From positions 90,051,877 to 90,115,876 of the forward strand of contig CM019063.1 of assembly GCA_009667805.1 (NCBI GenBank): a stretch of 64,000 nt of DNA, in the 5' to 3' direction. The position numbers were made by a program, and so were the translations under genes. Under the pieces are notes generated by a model. That model ran no database searches, was not told the origin of the DNA, and worked only from the letters and a program-made list of their open reading frames with translations. Position 1 is the stretch's first letter. Every line of letters starts with the position of its first letter. Positions 35,858-46,867 of this stretch are shown piece after piece. Source of the DNA: Leptobrachium leishanense. Lineage: Eukaryota; Chordata; Amphibia; Anura; Megophryidae.

Positions 35858-36319
35858 GGTGCAATAAATGTGATTTTCATAGTGATCTGATTGTTTATAT
35901 ATTAATATACCAACTTGAACGTGGTTTGGTGGGTTATGCAAGAGATGACATTGCTTAATAGTGGGAAGAAATATTGTTGAACCCTCCATACCTACTTTTT
36001 TATGACTTGATCTCTTTGTATAAGTGTAAGAATGAGGTGTGTTACAGCTCAAATGCAATAGAAAAAGATTTCCAGTGGTATGTTTAGTGACACAAAAGTA
36101 TGGGGAGCTAGAGGAGAAGTAATATGGGTCAGCGCTTCACAGAACACCAATACGAACCAAGGAGGAGTAAATAGTCCTTCTATTACAGAAGATTGGCCCC
36201 GATGGACAGCGTTGGTACATCAGCAGTGTGGCATTTCATACATTGAGGTACCTCAGGAAGGAGCAATGAGAGAAAGACATATGGTGCAATATTGTATAGC
36301 AAAGGAATTGTAACAAGTG
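35858..36319. other. No feature recognised
   Basis: A 77-codon open frame at 36,080-36,313 (plus) has no recognisable motif and is flanked by repeats. Confidence 0.4.
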
Positions 36320-36700
36320 TATTTATTTATACTCACACAGAGTGAGAGCTGCCAGTTCTCTCAAATGCAGGTGATTCAGATCTTATAGGGTCACCTGTTT
36401 ACCCCAACACGATCCACCCAAGAGTCTTCCTTAACACATGGGCAGTTTTTAGAGATTCAAACATATACATCAATAAGAAAAAGAAAATATAGGCAATAAA
36501 AGTAAAAAGCCAATATTTATTAAATGAGTAAATAAAACAGAGCGGGCCAAACGCGTTTCACCTGGTCAACAGGCTTCATCAGAGGCATGAGGACAAGTTC
36601 CATGACGGTAGGGTAGACCACATCTTTGCTCATGAAGACCAAAATATAGATGATAGATGATGCAATGACAGTCTATGGTAATGGCTGTGGCATAAAAAGA
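36320..36700 (-). mobile_element. Penelope-like element fragment with hammerhead-like motif
   Basis: On the minus strand, 36,592-36,545 reads CTGATGA, a 16-base stem-loop (AGCCTG TTGA CCAGGT) and GAAACGCGTTT. These are the three parts of a hammerhead ribozyme core as carried in the terminal repeats of Penelope-like elements. Helix III is only ACGCGT and helix I is weak (three G-C pairs after a T-T mismatch), so cleavage is doubtful. Surrounding sequence has no polymerase frame. Confidence 0.5.
36545..36592 (-). ncRNA. Hammerhead-ribozyme-like motif (degenerate)
   Basis: The conserved CUGAUGA box is at 36,576-36,582 and GAAAC at 36,555-36,559, both on the minus strand. The four-pair helix II (CCTG/CAGG) lies between them. 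The expected cleavage position follows GTT rather than the preferred GTC. Confidence 0.45.
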
Positions 36701-38101
36701 GATCTTCCGCATCATACTTGAGCTGCTTGGATCTTGTTATGAATGATTCACAGTCTTCCCTGACAAAGCATACAAGTGGTTGTCCTTGTTCTGGACTGAA
36801 CGTTCCTCAAAAGCTACAGGATTTGGGATAATTTTTATTAACTCAGTACCCAGCACACTTTCATTCAGGGACTGATCCTATAAAAAAATTTTTTTATCTC
36901 TAAGCAGCCTTAAAATACTGCTTCATCTTCTGTGTGATGTCTGCCTCATTATGTTTAAGTTATGTCATTACATTTATTTCTTTCTTGTGTGCTTTTTATC
37001 CCTATGAATGCTCTTTTTGTAGTCATTACAATTTTTTTCTTTAACATTTACTCTCGGTGGTAATGCACTTTTTTGTGTTGTTTTATTCATTTTTTCCTTG
37101 TATATATAAAAAAAATCTAGTCCTTTTTTCTTTACATCTTGTTAAAGAATCCCCAAGACCAAACACCACACAAGAACAAAGAGAATATTCTACCCTTTTG
37201 TGAATCGGCATTTTCTTGGTTCAGTGTTAGTTAAGGCAAACAGCCAATAATTCCTTCAAAATAAATATATTAAGCTTCATCTTGTGCTGTGCCTTGTGAG
37301 ACACGGCTTATGAGCTAATTTATTAATTAATGTTGAAAAGAGGGAAATTAATTCATCATTTGGCAGTAATTTTCCACCAATGGAAAAGAACATATGAAAA
37401 AAAAGGAAGATAGAGAACATAAATAATTTGGGGTTTTAAGAAGGAACTATGGGGAATTTGCTGCATTATTCAAATGCCTGTGTATGGAGATATGTTTTTA
37501 TTCTGAATTTAAAGAGAGAGAGCGATGCTAGGAGCAGTTGTGTGTATAATCACAAGAAACAAAATTCCACAGATCAGTTCATGAATATTGCAAAGACAAA
37601 GGTTTTACGGAGTCTATTCACTAAACATTAATTTGTGATGGATAAAACCCGGTAAAATAAATTAGGGCCCTAATAATTGATTTATATTATCTTTTTCAAA
37701 TTTGCCTTTTTAAAAAAAAAAAAAAAAAAAATTAACACTTTTTCATATAGTTTCATAATTAAGGCCTTGATTTAATTTGGATAAGAATTTTCAAATGAAT
37801 ACAATCTTTTACAAAATTTTCAAATGATTTACCATACACCTCAAAAGGTGGCTTCTATAGATAAATCATTTTAGGTATTCCTAACAGATTTTAATCATTT
37901 GATAAATCTTATTCAAAGGAATTAAACTGAGGCCTAAGGGCTCAATTTAATTTTATGAAATGATCTTTTTAAATCAATTGCTTGCGGTCAATATTTTTTT
38001 AAATATCGTCTGATTCAGTTGAAAAAATGCTGCTGGTCCAAAAAAATTGGCCAGAAAAAATGCAATGCTCTGTAAAGCTTATTTTCCGCCAGCATCATAC
38101 A
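36701..38101. other. No feature recognised
   Basis: AT-rich, with a poly(A) run at 37,711-37,731; no supportable gene or repeat end. Confidence 0.5.
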
Positions 38102-38105
38102 TTTA

Positions 38106-38567
38106 TGCCTTTCACTAATGAGGTTGAGATAACTCGGGACTTCAAAGGCACCATCAGGTCCCAATATCGAGTTATCTCGATCTGCAGCTCTGAAGGACAA
38201 AATCAAATGAAATTCCTTTGCTGAAACAAATTTCGTTTGGTTTTGGGCTGCAGAAAGGGCTCCAAAGTTTTAGCCCTGTGGGCATAATGCCCTGGGTGCC
38301 AAAACTGTTTAAAATTGGCTAATGATTGCCCTGACATATTGGGCTTTCAGCAGCAGATGTAGGGAACCACGAGCTGCAGCTCAAACTGCTGTAACTCCAT
38401 TTGGCCAGTAGATGGCACCATATGCCTGCTAAATATGTTATTACGGTAGGAAATACACTGGAAATATTCCCAAATAATTCTTACTGAATAATTGATTAAA
38501 AATTATTTAAAAAAAAAACACTGGTTCCTGACAATGTGTTTTGGAAAATCACTTGATAGTGAAGGGG
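38106..38567. mobile_element. TTAA element, CTATCAAGTG subfamily
   Basis: Right end CACTTGATAGTGAAGGGG-TTAA (38,568-38,571). The left end is decayed (TTTATGCCTTTCACTAATGAG, 38,102 on). The interior GTTTTAGCCCTGTGGGCATA and CCATTTGGCCAGTAGATGGC matches 20,856-21,343 (inverted) and 43,336-44,901. Confidence 0.7.
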
Positions 38568-38813
38568 TTAAACATGTATATTAGAAAATGCTTTTTAATT
38601 AAATTTAAGTCTAATTCCCTCTATTTCCCTGCCTGAAAATCTATTAATCAACACCTTTCAGCTTTTGATTTTTTTCCAGAATTCAGCATATCGATAAATT
38701 CAAATTGAAAAGTATAGCTGCGAGAGTCGATATTTGATCCAAATTATTATCAGGAATTAAAAGTCAGCAAACCCGCATCTGAATCTCTCGAACTGAAAAA
38801 TGGTGAACATTTA

Positions 38814-39226
38814 GGCTAGGGTCAGACAAACGCAGTATTAACGTGCGTTTAGCCGCACTTAATCACGGCCGTGCTAGCAGCAAATGACGTTCAATGCCGG
38901 GCAACACAACGAAAGTAAGGCCGCGCAACGCAAGTGGCAAATGAACGGATTTTTTCGAGAACGTCAAAACGCTAGTATTGATGTACAGAGTGCGCTGTGT
39001 CCGCATAGCGGCATTTGTGCATGATTAGGAGACGTCAGATGCTGCTCATGTCCGGCCAACATAACGTCCATACACCCAAAGTTTCCTGGTTTGGATCCGT
39101 AAAAAATCACGGCCGTAATTGCGCATCGTATGACCGCTATCGTGTATTCCGTTAAAAAATACGTCCTTTCGTTCGAACACACTTTTTCACGGACAACGCG
39201 AAAAATGCGTTCGTCTGACCCTAGCC
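38814..39226. mobile_element. MITE, GGCTAGGGTCAGAC family
   Basis: TTA-GGCTAGGGTCAGACAAACGC on the left, CGTCTGACCCTAGCC-TTA on the right, so a TTA duplication fits here. CpG-rich interior as in 7,046-7,478. Confidence 0.85.
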
Positions 39227-39739
39227 TTAGCCGAAAAAAGCTCCCCATTTTGCCATCGCGCCGAATTCCATCAAGCCCTAATTTCGGAATTTGCCATGAT
39301 TAACAATTTAGACTATTGGCTCCTGTGAGTCTCTTGCACTCAAGTGTATCATTCAATGTAATTTTATTATTGATTGAGAATTGTTAATGGCAAGTTGAGA
39401 GATATCAACAGCTGGAAATCTACCTTTTCCACTTGAGCAAAAAAAAAATATGGAATCACTATGGATGCTCAAAAACCTCAAATCCATCAGTAATTCCTAA
39501 TTTGGGTTTCAAATGGGTTTAACTCAGAAGTGCTATTCATAATGAGAACCACATATCAGTCTGATCAGTTTGATCCCACCGAAAAGATGGCCCAGGCCCA
39601 GGGATCAAATCGAGAGGGGATGCAGTACCTTCACTATTTTTGCAGAAGGAAAGGAGTTCCCATTGGTCTCACACACAATAAAGCTTGTATTCAGCTATTC
39701 ATTCAAATCTTTCCATGTTAAATCATATACCCAGATAGC
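39227..39739. other. Unassigned repeat-like sequence
   Basis: It includes GGGATCAAATCGAGAGGGGA (39,600-39,620), related to 34,565 onward, but no boundaries were found. Confidence 0.4.
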
Positions 39740-40199
39740 AAAGATAACAATGATGCTGCATTAATGATTATTTTGGGAGGGGGGTTTAGCTAAAAATCAC
39801 GTATTTTCTCAGAATTATAAAGTAACAGGTTCCCAGTACTAATTTTTTTAACAAGCGTTCCCCATAGAATAAATAACCACAAAGGCTTGGATAATAAAAT
39901 GTGGAAAAAAAAAACGTTACACAGTGTGGATGATTGAAATTTTATTGAAAATTCACATTTTGTTTACATTTCTTGTTATAGCATTCTGGCAGGGCATGAT
40001 GTATACATATAATAATGATGTATTATGAATCTGCCTAGTCTGCTGTAAAAAAAGTTATATAATGTGTCTGGGTCGTATCATAAAACGTGATTTAAAACCG
40101 CGTTTAAACATGATGAGCAGAAACTGTCAAAATGAGCTCCGCACACTTCTACTTTTAGAAGCGTGCCGAACTTGTACAATTGCCCCCGTCCTTAAGGGG
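39740..40199 (-). mobile_element. Fragment of hairpin-rich TTAA element (type C)
   Basis: The right end CCCCGTCCTTAAGGGG-TTAA (40,200-40,203) matches the left end of copy C (49,336) in reverse. The AT-rich third is present (CACAGTGTGGATGATTGAAA, ATTATGAATCTGCCTAGTCTG); the hairpin part is missing. Confidence 0.75.
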
Positions 40200-40283
40200 T
40201 TAAAGTTACAGTGGATTGGTTTTATTTATGTTTTTGTAATACTGCAATACTTATTGTTTATATTCCATTTTTGTGCGTGTTTG

Positions 40284-40722
40284 CCAGGGCTGGCCCGTTA
40301 ATGGGGCTGGATCGTGCCATGGCTCCAAGCAGCATTTTGGGCCTCAACTAGGCACATCACACATAACTGTGAGTTTTATTCCTGTGGAGCTCTGTGATAC
40401 GCTCATACTCATGCACACCGCACATTACTGTGAGTGTATCACAGATCTCCATAGCAATAAAACTCAAAGTAATGTGCTGTGAGTATGAGTTTTATTGCTG
40501 CGCTGCTCTGTGATACACTCATACACACAGCACATTATTGTGAGTTTTATTGATGTGGAGCTCTGTGATACGCTGATACACGTTGCATGTTTGTTTTTTT
40601 TGTTTTTTTTGGGGGGGGGGTCAGCACTTCATCCTTGGACCCAGACACAGTGTCTTGGGCCAATTAAAGTGGGCCGATCTGGGTGAAGTCCAGGGCTATT
40701 TTTTTGTCCCAGTCCAGCCCTG
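40284..40722. mobile_element. Short hAT-N2 relative, 439 bp
   Basis: CAGGGCTGGCCCG at the left and CAGTCCAGCCCTG at the right. The interior is about four units of the ~56-bp satellite (40,345-40,590), then a G-run and TCAGCACTTCATCCTTGGAC, homologous to 5,720-5,790. No target duplication is visible. Confidence 0.65.
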
Positions 40723-40963
40723 ATTCTGGGAGTTAAGTAGAGATAGTGAAGAAGACTGGATGTGGGTTGATGTGGGTAGATGGCGGCGTCTGATAGGGTG
40801 AGGCAGTGCATTCCACAGGACCAACTGGAACTGACTTTAAAAAGTTTTGTATTTGCAAATTACTGGTGCGGGTACAGAGGACAAAAGAACTAAGATATGC
40901 ACTAGGGGTGCACTTTGTGAGATGTAAAGAGTGTAATCAGGGCAAAGTTATTGGGGGCTTTAA

Positions 40964-41395
40964 CCCCTTCAATACCCAAATCAAGTATACTCGATCTGCA
41001 AGGTTTTCTGGTGCCTGATATCACGTATACTTGATGTGGCCTAATGCCGGAGCAATTTTTAGAATGCTTATTTTATCCGCACAAAAAGCTTTTTTGTGCA
41101 GTGCAGCGTTCTCTGCAGTGCCATGACATTCACTCATGGATCCATTGGGTGGTCTTACCACTTGGTAAATTTTCGTGAACTTTGTGATATTCCTATAGAT
41201 GCCTGTGAGACATGGCAAAATACGAGTTTTGAGAAAATCGCTGGTTAGCGAAGCAAGCCCCATGGGTTACTTTATGCTCTATTTATAATTTTTGCCTCGT
41301 TGAAAACGTTGCATATTTTTCCAGTCATATATTCGTGCACAGTACATTAATAAAAATAAATAAATAATGGCGCTGCACTCTTAGCACTGAATAAG
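40964..41395. mobile_element. Candidate TTAA element
   Basis: TTAA at 40,960-40,963 and 41,396-41,399; left CCCCTTCAATACCCAAATCAAG resembles other TTAA elements, right (reversed) CTTATTCAGTGCTAAG is weaker. It contains AAGTATACTCGAT / ATCACGTATACTTGAT foldback pieces. Confidence 0.5.
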
Positions 41396-41399
41396 TTAA

Positions 41400-42682
41400 A
41401 GTAACATTATTTATACACCTTAAACTTTGCATCACTATATTTCCAGTCCCTCCGCGCACTTGAAGTTGGTAAAATTATGTCCGAAAAGATTGCCTTATAT
41501 TGGCTGCAAATGAATTTAATAAGATGCCGGGATGATACAAAAATAACATTCCCTTGACAACTGTGTACTTGTATCTTCATAAATTCCACACAGTGCCTCT
41601 GAATTAAATCGAATGCTAGGCTAATGTAAATGGAGGCAATAAATACCATCTATCTGAGCATCACCTTATGGTAGCAATACTTCTGACTAGTCTATTAGTA
41701 GGTGTTGCATCATAAATGTCCTGATTTTTACTGCTTGGATACCCGAATGAATAAATGCAGCATCATGAGGGACCCTGAGCCTACATAGAAAGTGGTATAA
41801 ATAATTACCTTGTGAAAAAGAATTGCTCGCAAACACAAAATCAAATTTACATGAACAGTGGAAGAATGCAAGAAAATGCAGGCAATCCCCATAGTTACAA
41901 GTATAGCCCCAACCTAATTATGTCTGCAGTCACCAATATAATGTATCACCGTCTTTTTTCTTCAAAGTTCAAATTATTAGGAATTTATATGATAAGTTAC
42001 ATGTTTCTTTCAGATCAGTAAACAAAATTATAGTGAAGTTAATTCTATAAATAAGGGATTGTGGTGAAAACCTGTTTGCGAAGACATAAAAATGATTGTA
42101 AATACAGGTAAGCTGAATATGTTTCCGTAACGTCGATATTTTGCTTTAATGCAACAAATTTAATTTTTAGCTCCTCACAATTAACTTTTTTTTTCCACAT
42201 AAAGCCTTTGGCACACATTCGGTGATTTACACTACTCATAGTAAAGCCTTTCAGCCACTGGTCTGTAAACGAATAAGCTTATAATTGGTGGTAGGACAAT
42301 TTTATGCCTGAAAAGAAAATGTGTAAAATTTCTGGTTTGACTTTAAATCTCAGATGTCCCTTGTACAAAATGCTAAACAGAGAAAACCACTATAAGGAAA
42401 AAAGTGAAATATTCAAGTATTTGTTAGTAATACACATTGTTACCATGCCATGTGTACATGGAATGCTATTTAATCAGACCTAACTGGCCATAGGGAGGGG
42501 ATAATGGGGCAGAAATCACCCGTCCCAAGTAAACTGGCAGCCCTGTACCATGGAAAATTACTCCTCATGTGAGCCAGGAATGTTTTTTTTCCCTGGCAAT
42601 TCCATTTGTCAGCTTCGGTGAACAATGGGGAGTCCATTTTGAACAGGGTCTCACAAAGGCTAAAGGCCAAACTAATCCATGG
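41400..42682. other. No feature recognised
   Basis: AT-rich single-copy-looking sequence; short frames show no motif. Confidence 0.5.
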
Positions 42683-42786
42683 CTGTCAAACGCCAGCATC
42701 TCAGATTTTCCAAAACTACAACTACCTTGATTCCCTGGTCATCTTGTAGGCCATCAGAATCTGGAGGGCTGGCGTTTGACATCCCT
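42683..42786. mobile_element. ~100-bp foldback MITE (hAT-like ends)
   Basis: CATGGCTGTCAAACGCCAGC at the left and GCTGGCGTTTGACATCCCTG at the right are inverted repeats separated by ~60 bp containing ACTACAACTACC. CAGGGATGTCAAAC-type ends suggest hAT; flanking octamers do not match. Confidence 0.6.
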
Positions 42787-43331
42787 GCCCTAAGGGACAC
42801 TTAGCCTTTATGGCCACTTGGGTTTATTTACGTGGCCATGGTGAGTGGACATTGTTCACCTTCATCAATTTCTACCTCAATGGCTATAAATAAAAAGCCA
42901 GTACTGCTCTATATCAGATAGCATTGGTGCAGTGTCCTCCTTTGCAGGCTGTCCTGACCCAAAAAGCTACATCAGCATGTTAACATATTATGATGAGGAG
43001 TTGGTGGGTTGAACACCCATTTGGTCTGCCATTTTCATGCTTCTCAAGGAGAAGCTTTTGATGGGTAAAGTCATTTGAGGGTTTATTTACCAACCAGTAT
43101 CCTTCCATTGAAAGAATGGTGGTTTTACAAGAGTGGATGTTCTTCTAGAGAGAAACTAGAATGACTTCAGTATTTGGTGAACTGCCATCATAGTTTGCCA
43201 TACTTTCACGGTAGTTTCCACCCAAGTTAATTAGCATAGATTTCCCTTTAGCTCCCATAATTGTTTCAGTTGAAGTTATCTAAGTTTGTTTTTACCATTG
43301 TTTCTTTAGAACTTTAAAGGAGTTCACCACT
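42787..43331. other. No feature recognised
   Basis: No open frame, RNA gene or repeat boundary that I can support. Confidence 0.5.
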
Positions 43332-43398
43332 TTAACCCCTTCACTATCGAGATTGAGATATCTCAGACTTCAAAAGCACCATACAGTGCCCCGATGTA

Positions 43399-43901
43399 GG
43401 GCCCTATTACAATCTTCACGCAAAAACGCACGCTCAACGCGTGAATTTTTGCACGAAGCGTTAAACGATAACTCGCGAAAATCAACGCTGGTATTACAAT
43501 CCTCGTGCATTTTTTCATCCGTCAAAAAATAACGCGCGTAAAACGGATGAGCACAAACACGCGCAGCAACGTTGCACGCAGAAATCAGTGTGCAGACTGT
43601 TTTTTTCATGCGATTCAGCCAATCAGAATTAAGAACCACAATTGTCTCACGTTAAGTTTTTGCGCCTGTCAAAGTCAATCTGCGCATATATGCTGCATCA
43701 ATAATAAATGCACACACAACTTCTCAAATTTATTGGATTGGTATGTTTAGAATGTGTAACTGGACTTTGCTGCGTATTTTTTTTTGGGCTGGTGTATTTG
43801 GTTTCGGCCAGGTTGATAGAATTTGCCATTAACACCAGCTTTTAGGAGTTGCTAAAATTATGCGCGCAAAGGCTGTGCGTTACAAATTGAGCATAGATTG
43901 C
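43399..43901. mobile_element. GGGCCCTATTAC element, 3' truncated
   Basis: Starts GGGCCCTATTACAATCTTCA and stays close to 32,950-33,440, then stops after GCATAGATTG where the next element begins. Confidence 0.75.
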
Positions 43902-44220
43902 AGTGGCGTAGCGTGGGGCGGCTGGGGGGCCGTGGCCCTGGGCGCAGTTTTCTTAGGGGCGCATAATTTCAAAAGAAATTTGCACCCCTAAAAGTTGAGG
44001 CCCGGGCTTGGGCGGCTGTTCGAATGCTCTATCGGCATTCGGACAGCCGCCTCTGGAGCTCCGTCTCCAGCATACTTACCTGCCTGAGCGGCGCAAGGAA
44101 AGTTTCCTCGCTTCCGCTCTTTGAAGGACCCAAGCCGCGGTCACGTGGGTTTTTAAGGGCTGTGCCACTTCTTACAACCCTATGCGAGTTTTCCCCGAGC
44201 CAGGCTAGGCTCTGAACAGG
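43902..44220 (+). mobile_element. Probable hAT-like element left end
   Basis: CAGTGGCGTAGCGTGGGGCG is a hAT-like terminus interrupting the previous element. The continuation GGGCGCAGTTTTCTTAGGGG / CACCCCTAAAAGTTGAGGCC is foldback-rich. No right terminus was found before about 44,560. Confidence 0.45.
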
Positions 44221-44905
44221 GTAAGTTTATTACCATATAAAGGTTTTAGACTCTGTCCCTGTAAAAACTGGCTACACTATTGTTCTTTTGTTTTCTCTGA
44301 TGAATTATCTGAAGAGATCCCTGCAGCAACGCAATGGTTAACCCCACCCAGGGATTCATCAGTGTTCCCTGTGCATCTCTAGAGGAGGTGTGGATCTTAT
44401 GCTGAGGCTCCTTTCCACTGTGGATACATACCAGGAGGGCGAATTGAATGTTTGGAGCCCTTTATTGGATGAAAAGACGATCCTAGAAACTGAAAAAGTT
44501 CGAGGGAGTGGTCCCATTTATATATTCGTGTGAAGATTTCTTCTCTACTGGTGACTTTTCCTTTGAGGCTGCATAAGATGCTCCCAAAGTTTTAGCACTG
44601 TGGGTATAATGCCCAAAGAGCTAAACCTGTGTAAAATCAGCTGATGAATGCCCAGACATCGGACATTCAGGAGCCAATGCAGAGGGGGGGGGGAGGAAAA
44701 AATAAAGCTGCAGCTGTACCGGCTGTAACTCCATTTGGCAGTAGGTGGTTCCAACTGCAAGCCAAATAGTTTATTTACAGTCAGAAATACAATAGGAATA
44801 TGCCCAAATATTTCTTACGGTATAATTAATTAAAAATGATTCTATAAAAACCACTGGTTTCTGACAACGGTATTTTGGAAAAGCACTTGGCAGTGAAGGG
44901 GTTAA

Positions 44906-46337
44906 AATCAAAGTTTATTCACTGGTGTTGCAAAAATATGGTGAATAAAGAACAGCATTAGTTTACTCATATTAAGGAAGAATAACGTTGGTCCAATTGT
45001 TCAGCTTGTTCGCTGTTGTTGCATGTCGTCGTTGAATTTTCCTTCTTTGAGTAGCTGTTATTCGCCTTTGTTGCAACTTTGGCGATTTCTAATGTTTGCA
45101 ACAGGAGTGAATGTCGGCAATAAGTAAATTACCCCTTTGATTTTGTATGGAAGTGTTTGCTCCCATAGGCTGGATTTTGGAATTCGAGTCTTTTATGTGC
45201 ACTACACCACAAAATATGTTGGAGAATTGCCAGGAAATTGCACATTTTATTACTAGAAAAGTGTGGGTGAAGGAATAATGGTACAACTTAAGTTAGAACG
45301 CCTTGCAAAAATAATCATACCCTTGACATTGTTTCTCAGTGATATATAATAAACCTTCCTTATGAGTATTAAAATAATTATTATATGGTGAAATTTGGTA
45401 CTATGTTTTAAATGATTTAAGACAAACAAACCAACCTAAATTGTAGTTCGCAAAACACATGTAGCATCTTTTCTCTGGAAGATTCCTGAAAAATGCCCTA
45501 ACATCAGTATAGTTATCCGACAATTGACCTCTTAATACAGTAAAGTAATTAGCTTTTTCCAAAGGACACAATTTCCACTCTGGATAAGGATCATTGGTCA
45601 GTGGATCCATAACAATGAAGAACAAAAGGAGCAATAACAAAGCATTAATGTTACCACATTAACTGTATGTGACACAAAAGGCTATATTACCCGTATAAAG
45701 ATAATGCAGGTCCCATTTAAAATTGTGTAGTATAAGGGAGACCATCAAATGTCCAGAACATACCATCTCAACAATGTTTATGTAAACAATAAACAAATAA
45801 ATAAAAAATGTAAGATCTACAAATTTACAATATTTTAATATTTTAACTACCCCAGAATAACAATCGATGCACATCCTTGTTTTCTATCCTATATTAACTG
45901 GTAAAAAAGCATCCGAAGCTTCAAAAAAATGCTATTGTGTTATTTTTTTAACAGAAAGCATTTGGTTAATAATTTTCTGATTTTTATTTGTTTAGAATTT
46001 AAATTCTTAACTGTTTAATAGCAGCTTAATGGGATGTAGGGAACATGCTTTGTACTCAAACTGTGTTCTCTGACACGGCATGGTAAAAAAAAATATATTT
46101 CAACTGGTTTTTACTTTCTGTGTGCATCATTAAGTTGGAGAGCTGAGTTCACGCAGCTAAATCACACTGAGAGAACCTAAAAGTTCTTTAAGAAATGTAG
46201 CTGCCTACTTGAGCCACAGTCTCCTTTCCATTATAAGTACAGGATCATGCACCCACGGATGGCTATAAGTTAACCTACCAAAATGGAATCATGGGTAAAC
46301 CCCCAATAAAATCAGTTTAGTGCAGTGTAAAGAAAAG
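44906..46337. other. No gene recognised; one unexplained minus-strand open frame
   Basis: On the minus strand 45,401-45,640 an open frame contains PYPEWKLCPLEKANYFTVLR and DVRAFFRNLPEKRCYMCF, which reads less like random translation than its neighbours. I do not recognise it and see no clear splice sites. The rest is AT-rich and featureless. Confidence 0.35.
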
Positions 46338-46342
46338 CAATT

Positions 46343-46867
46343 TGTTAAATTCTAGATTTCCATTATAATTACCATAAACCTTTTTCAAGTTTCTTCTTAT
46401 ATATCAAAACCGAAGTAAGGCGCTTGCGCGACTCTGATCAGAGGAGACGACAGACACAACCACACTGAGATATGGCAGATTATCATCTGATCAGTTAATC
46501 GACTGTCAGGTCCGTTTATTATTTCAACATCCAATAGAAATGTTCGTTATATATAAAAACTTCCTGCAGTTTTCACTCCCAACATAGGAATGTGATACAA
46601 CAACCAATCAGAGCAGATACATTTCTACGTCAGAGTTTAACCAACAGTGAGACAAAATTACTACATTTGATTCGGAGATGACTTTTTTCTAGCTTACACT
46701 GTTGACACACCCTTTCCTGCACACAAAGGAAATGGCTAAATTCCACAGGCTAACATCCTATGCAAGTAAAAGACTTGCAGGGTTTGACACTTATAATGGT
46801 GGGGGGGGGGTGGATTTCACACTAATGCAAAAATAAAAAACTACCTATCATATTAAAATACCTTTCA
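46343..46867 (-). repeat. 3' LTR (525 bp) of the minus-strand element
   Basis: Plus-strand reading TGTTAAATTC...ATACCTTTCA. It differs from 60,126-60,647 by only a few substitutions, a one-base indel in GGCGCTTGCGCGAC and the G-run length near 46,800. The identity continues beyond the LTR to about 47,178 because the same internal piece follows both. Confidence 0.9.

Larger units (their letters stand above)
43336..44901. mobile_element. TTAA element (CTATCGAG/TTGGCAGTG subfamily) with nested insertions
   Basis: TTAA at 43,332-43,335 and 44,902-44,905, with left CCCCTTCACTATCGAGATTG and right CACTTGGCAGTGAAGGGG. Homology to 38,106-38,567 breaks at about 43,397 and resumes at about 44,560 (CCAAAGTTTTAGCACTGTGG), so about 1.16 kb was inserted. 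The insert is a GGGCCCTATTAC element fragment followed by a hAT-like piece. Confidence 0.75.
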
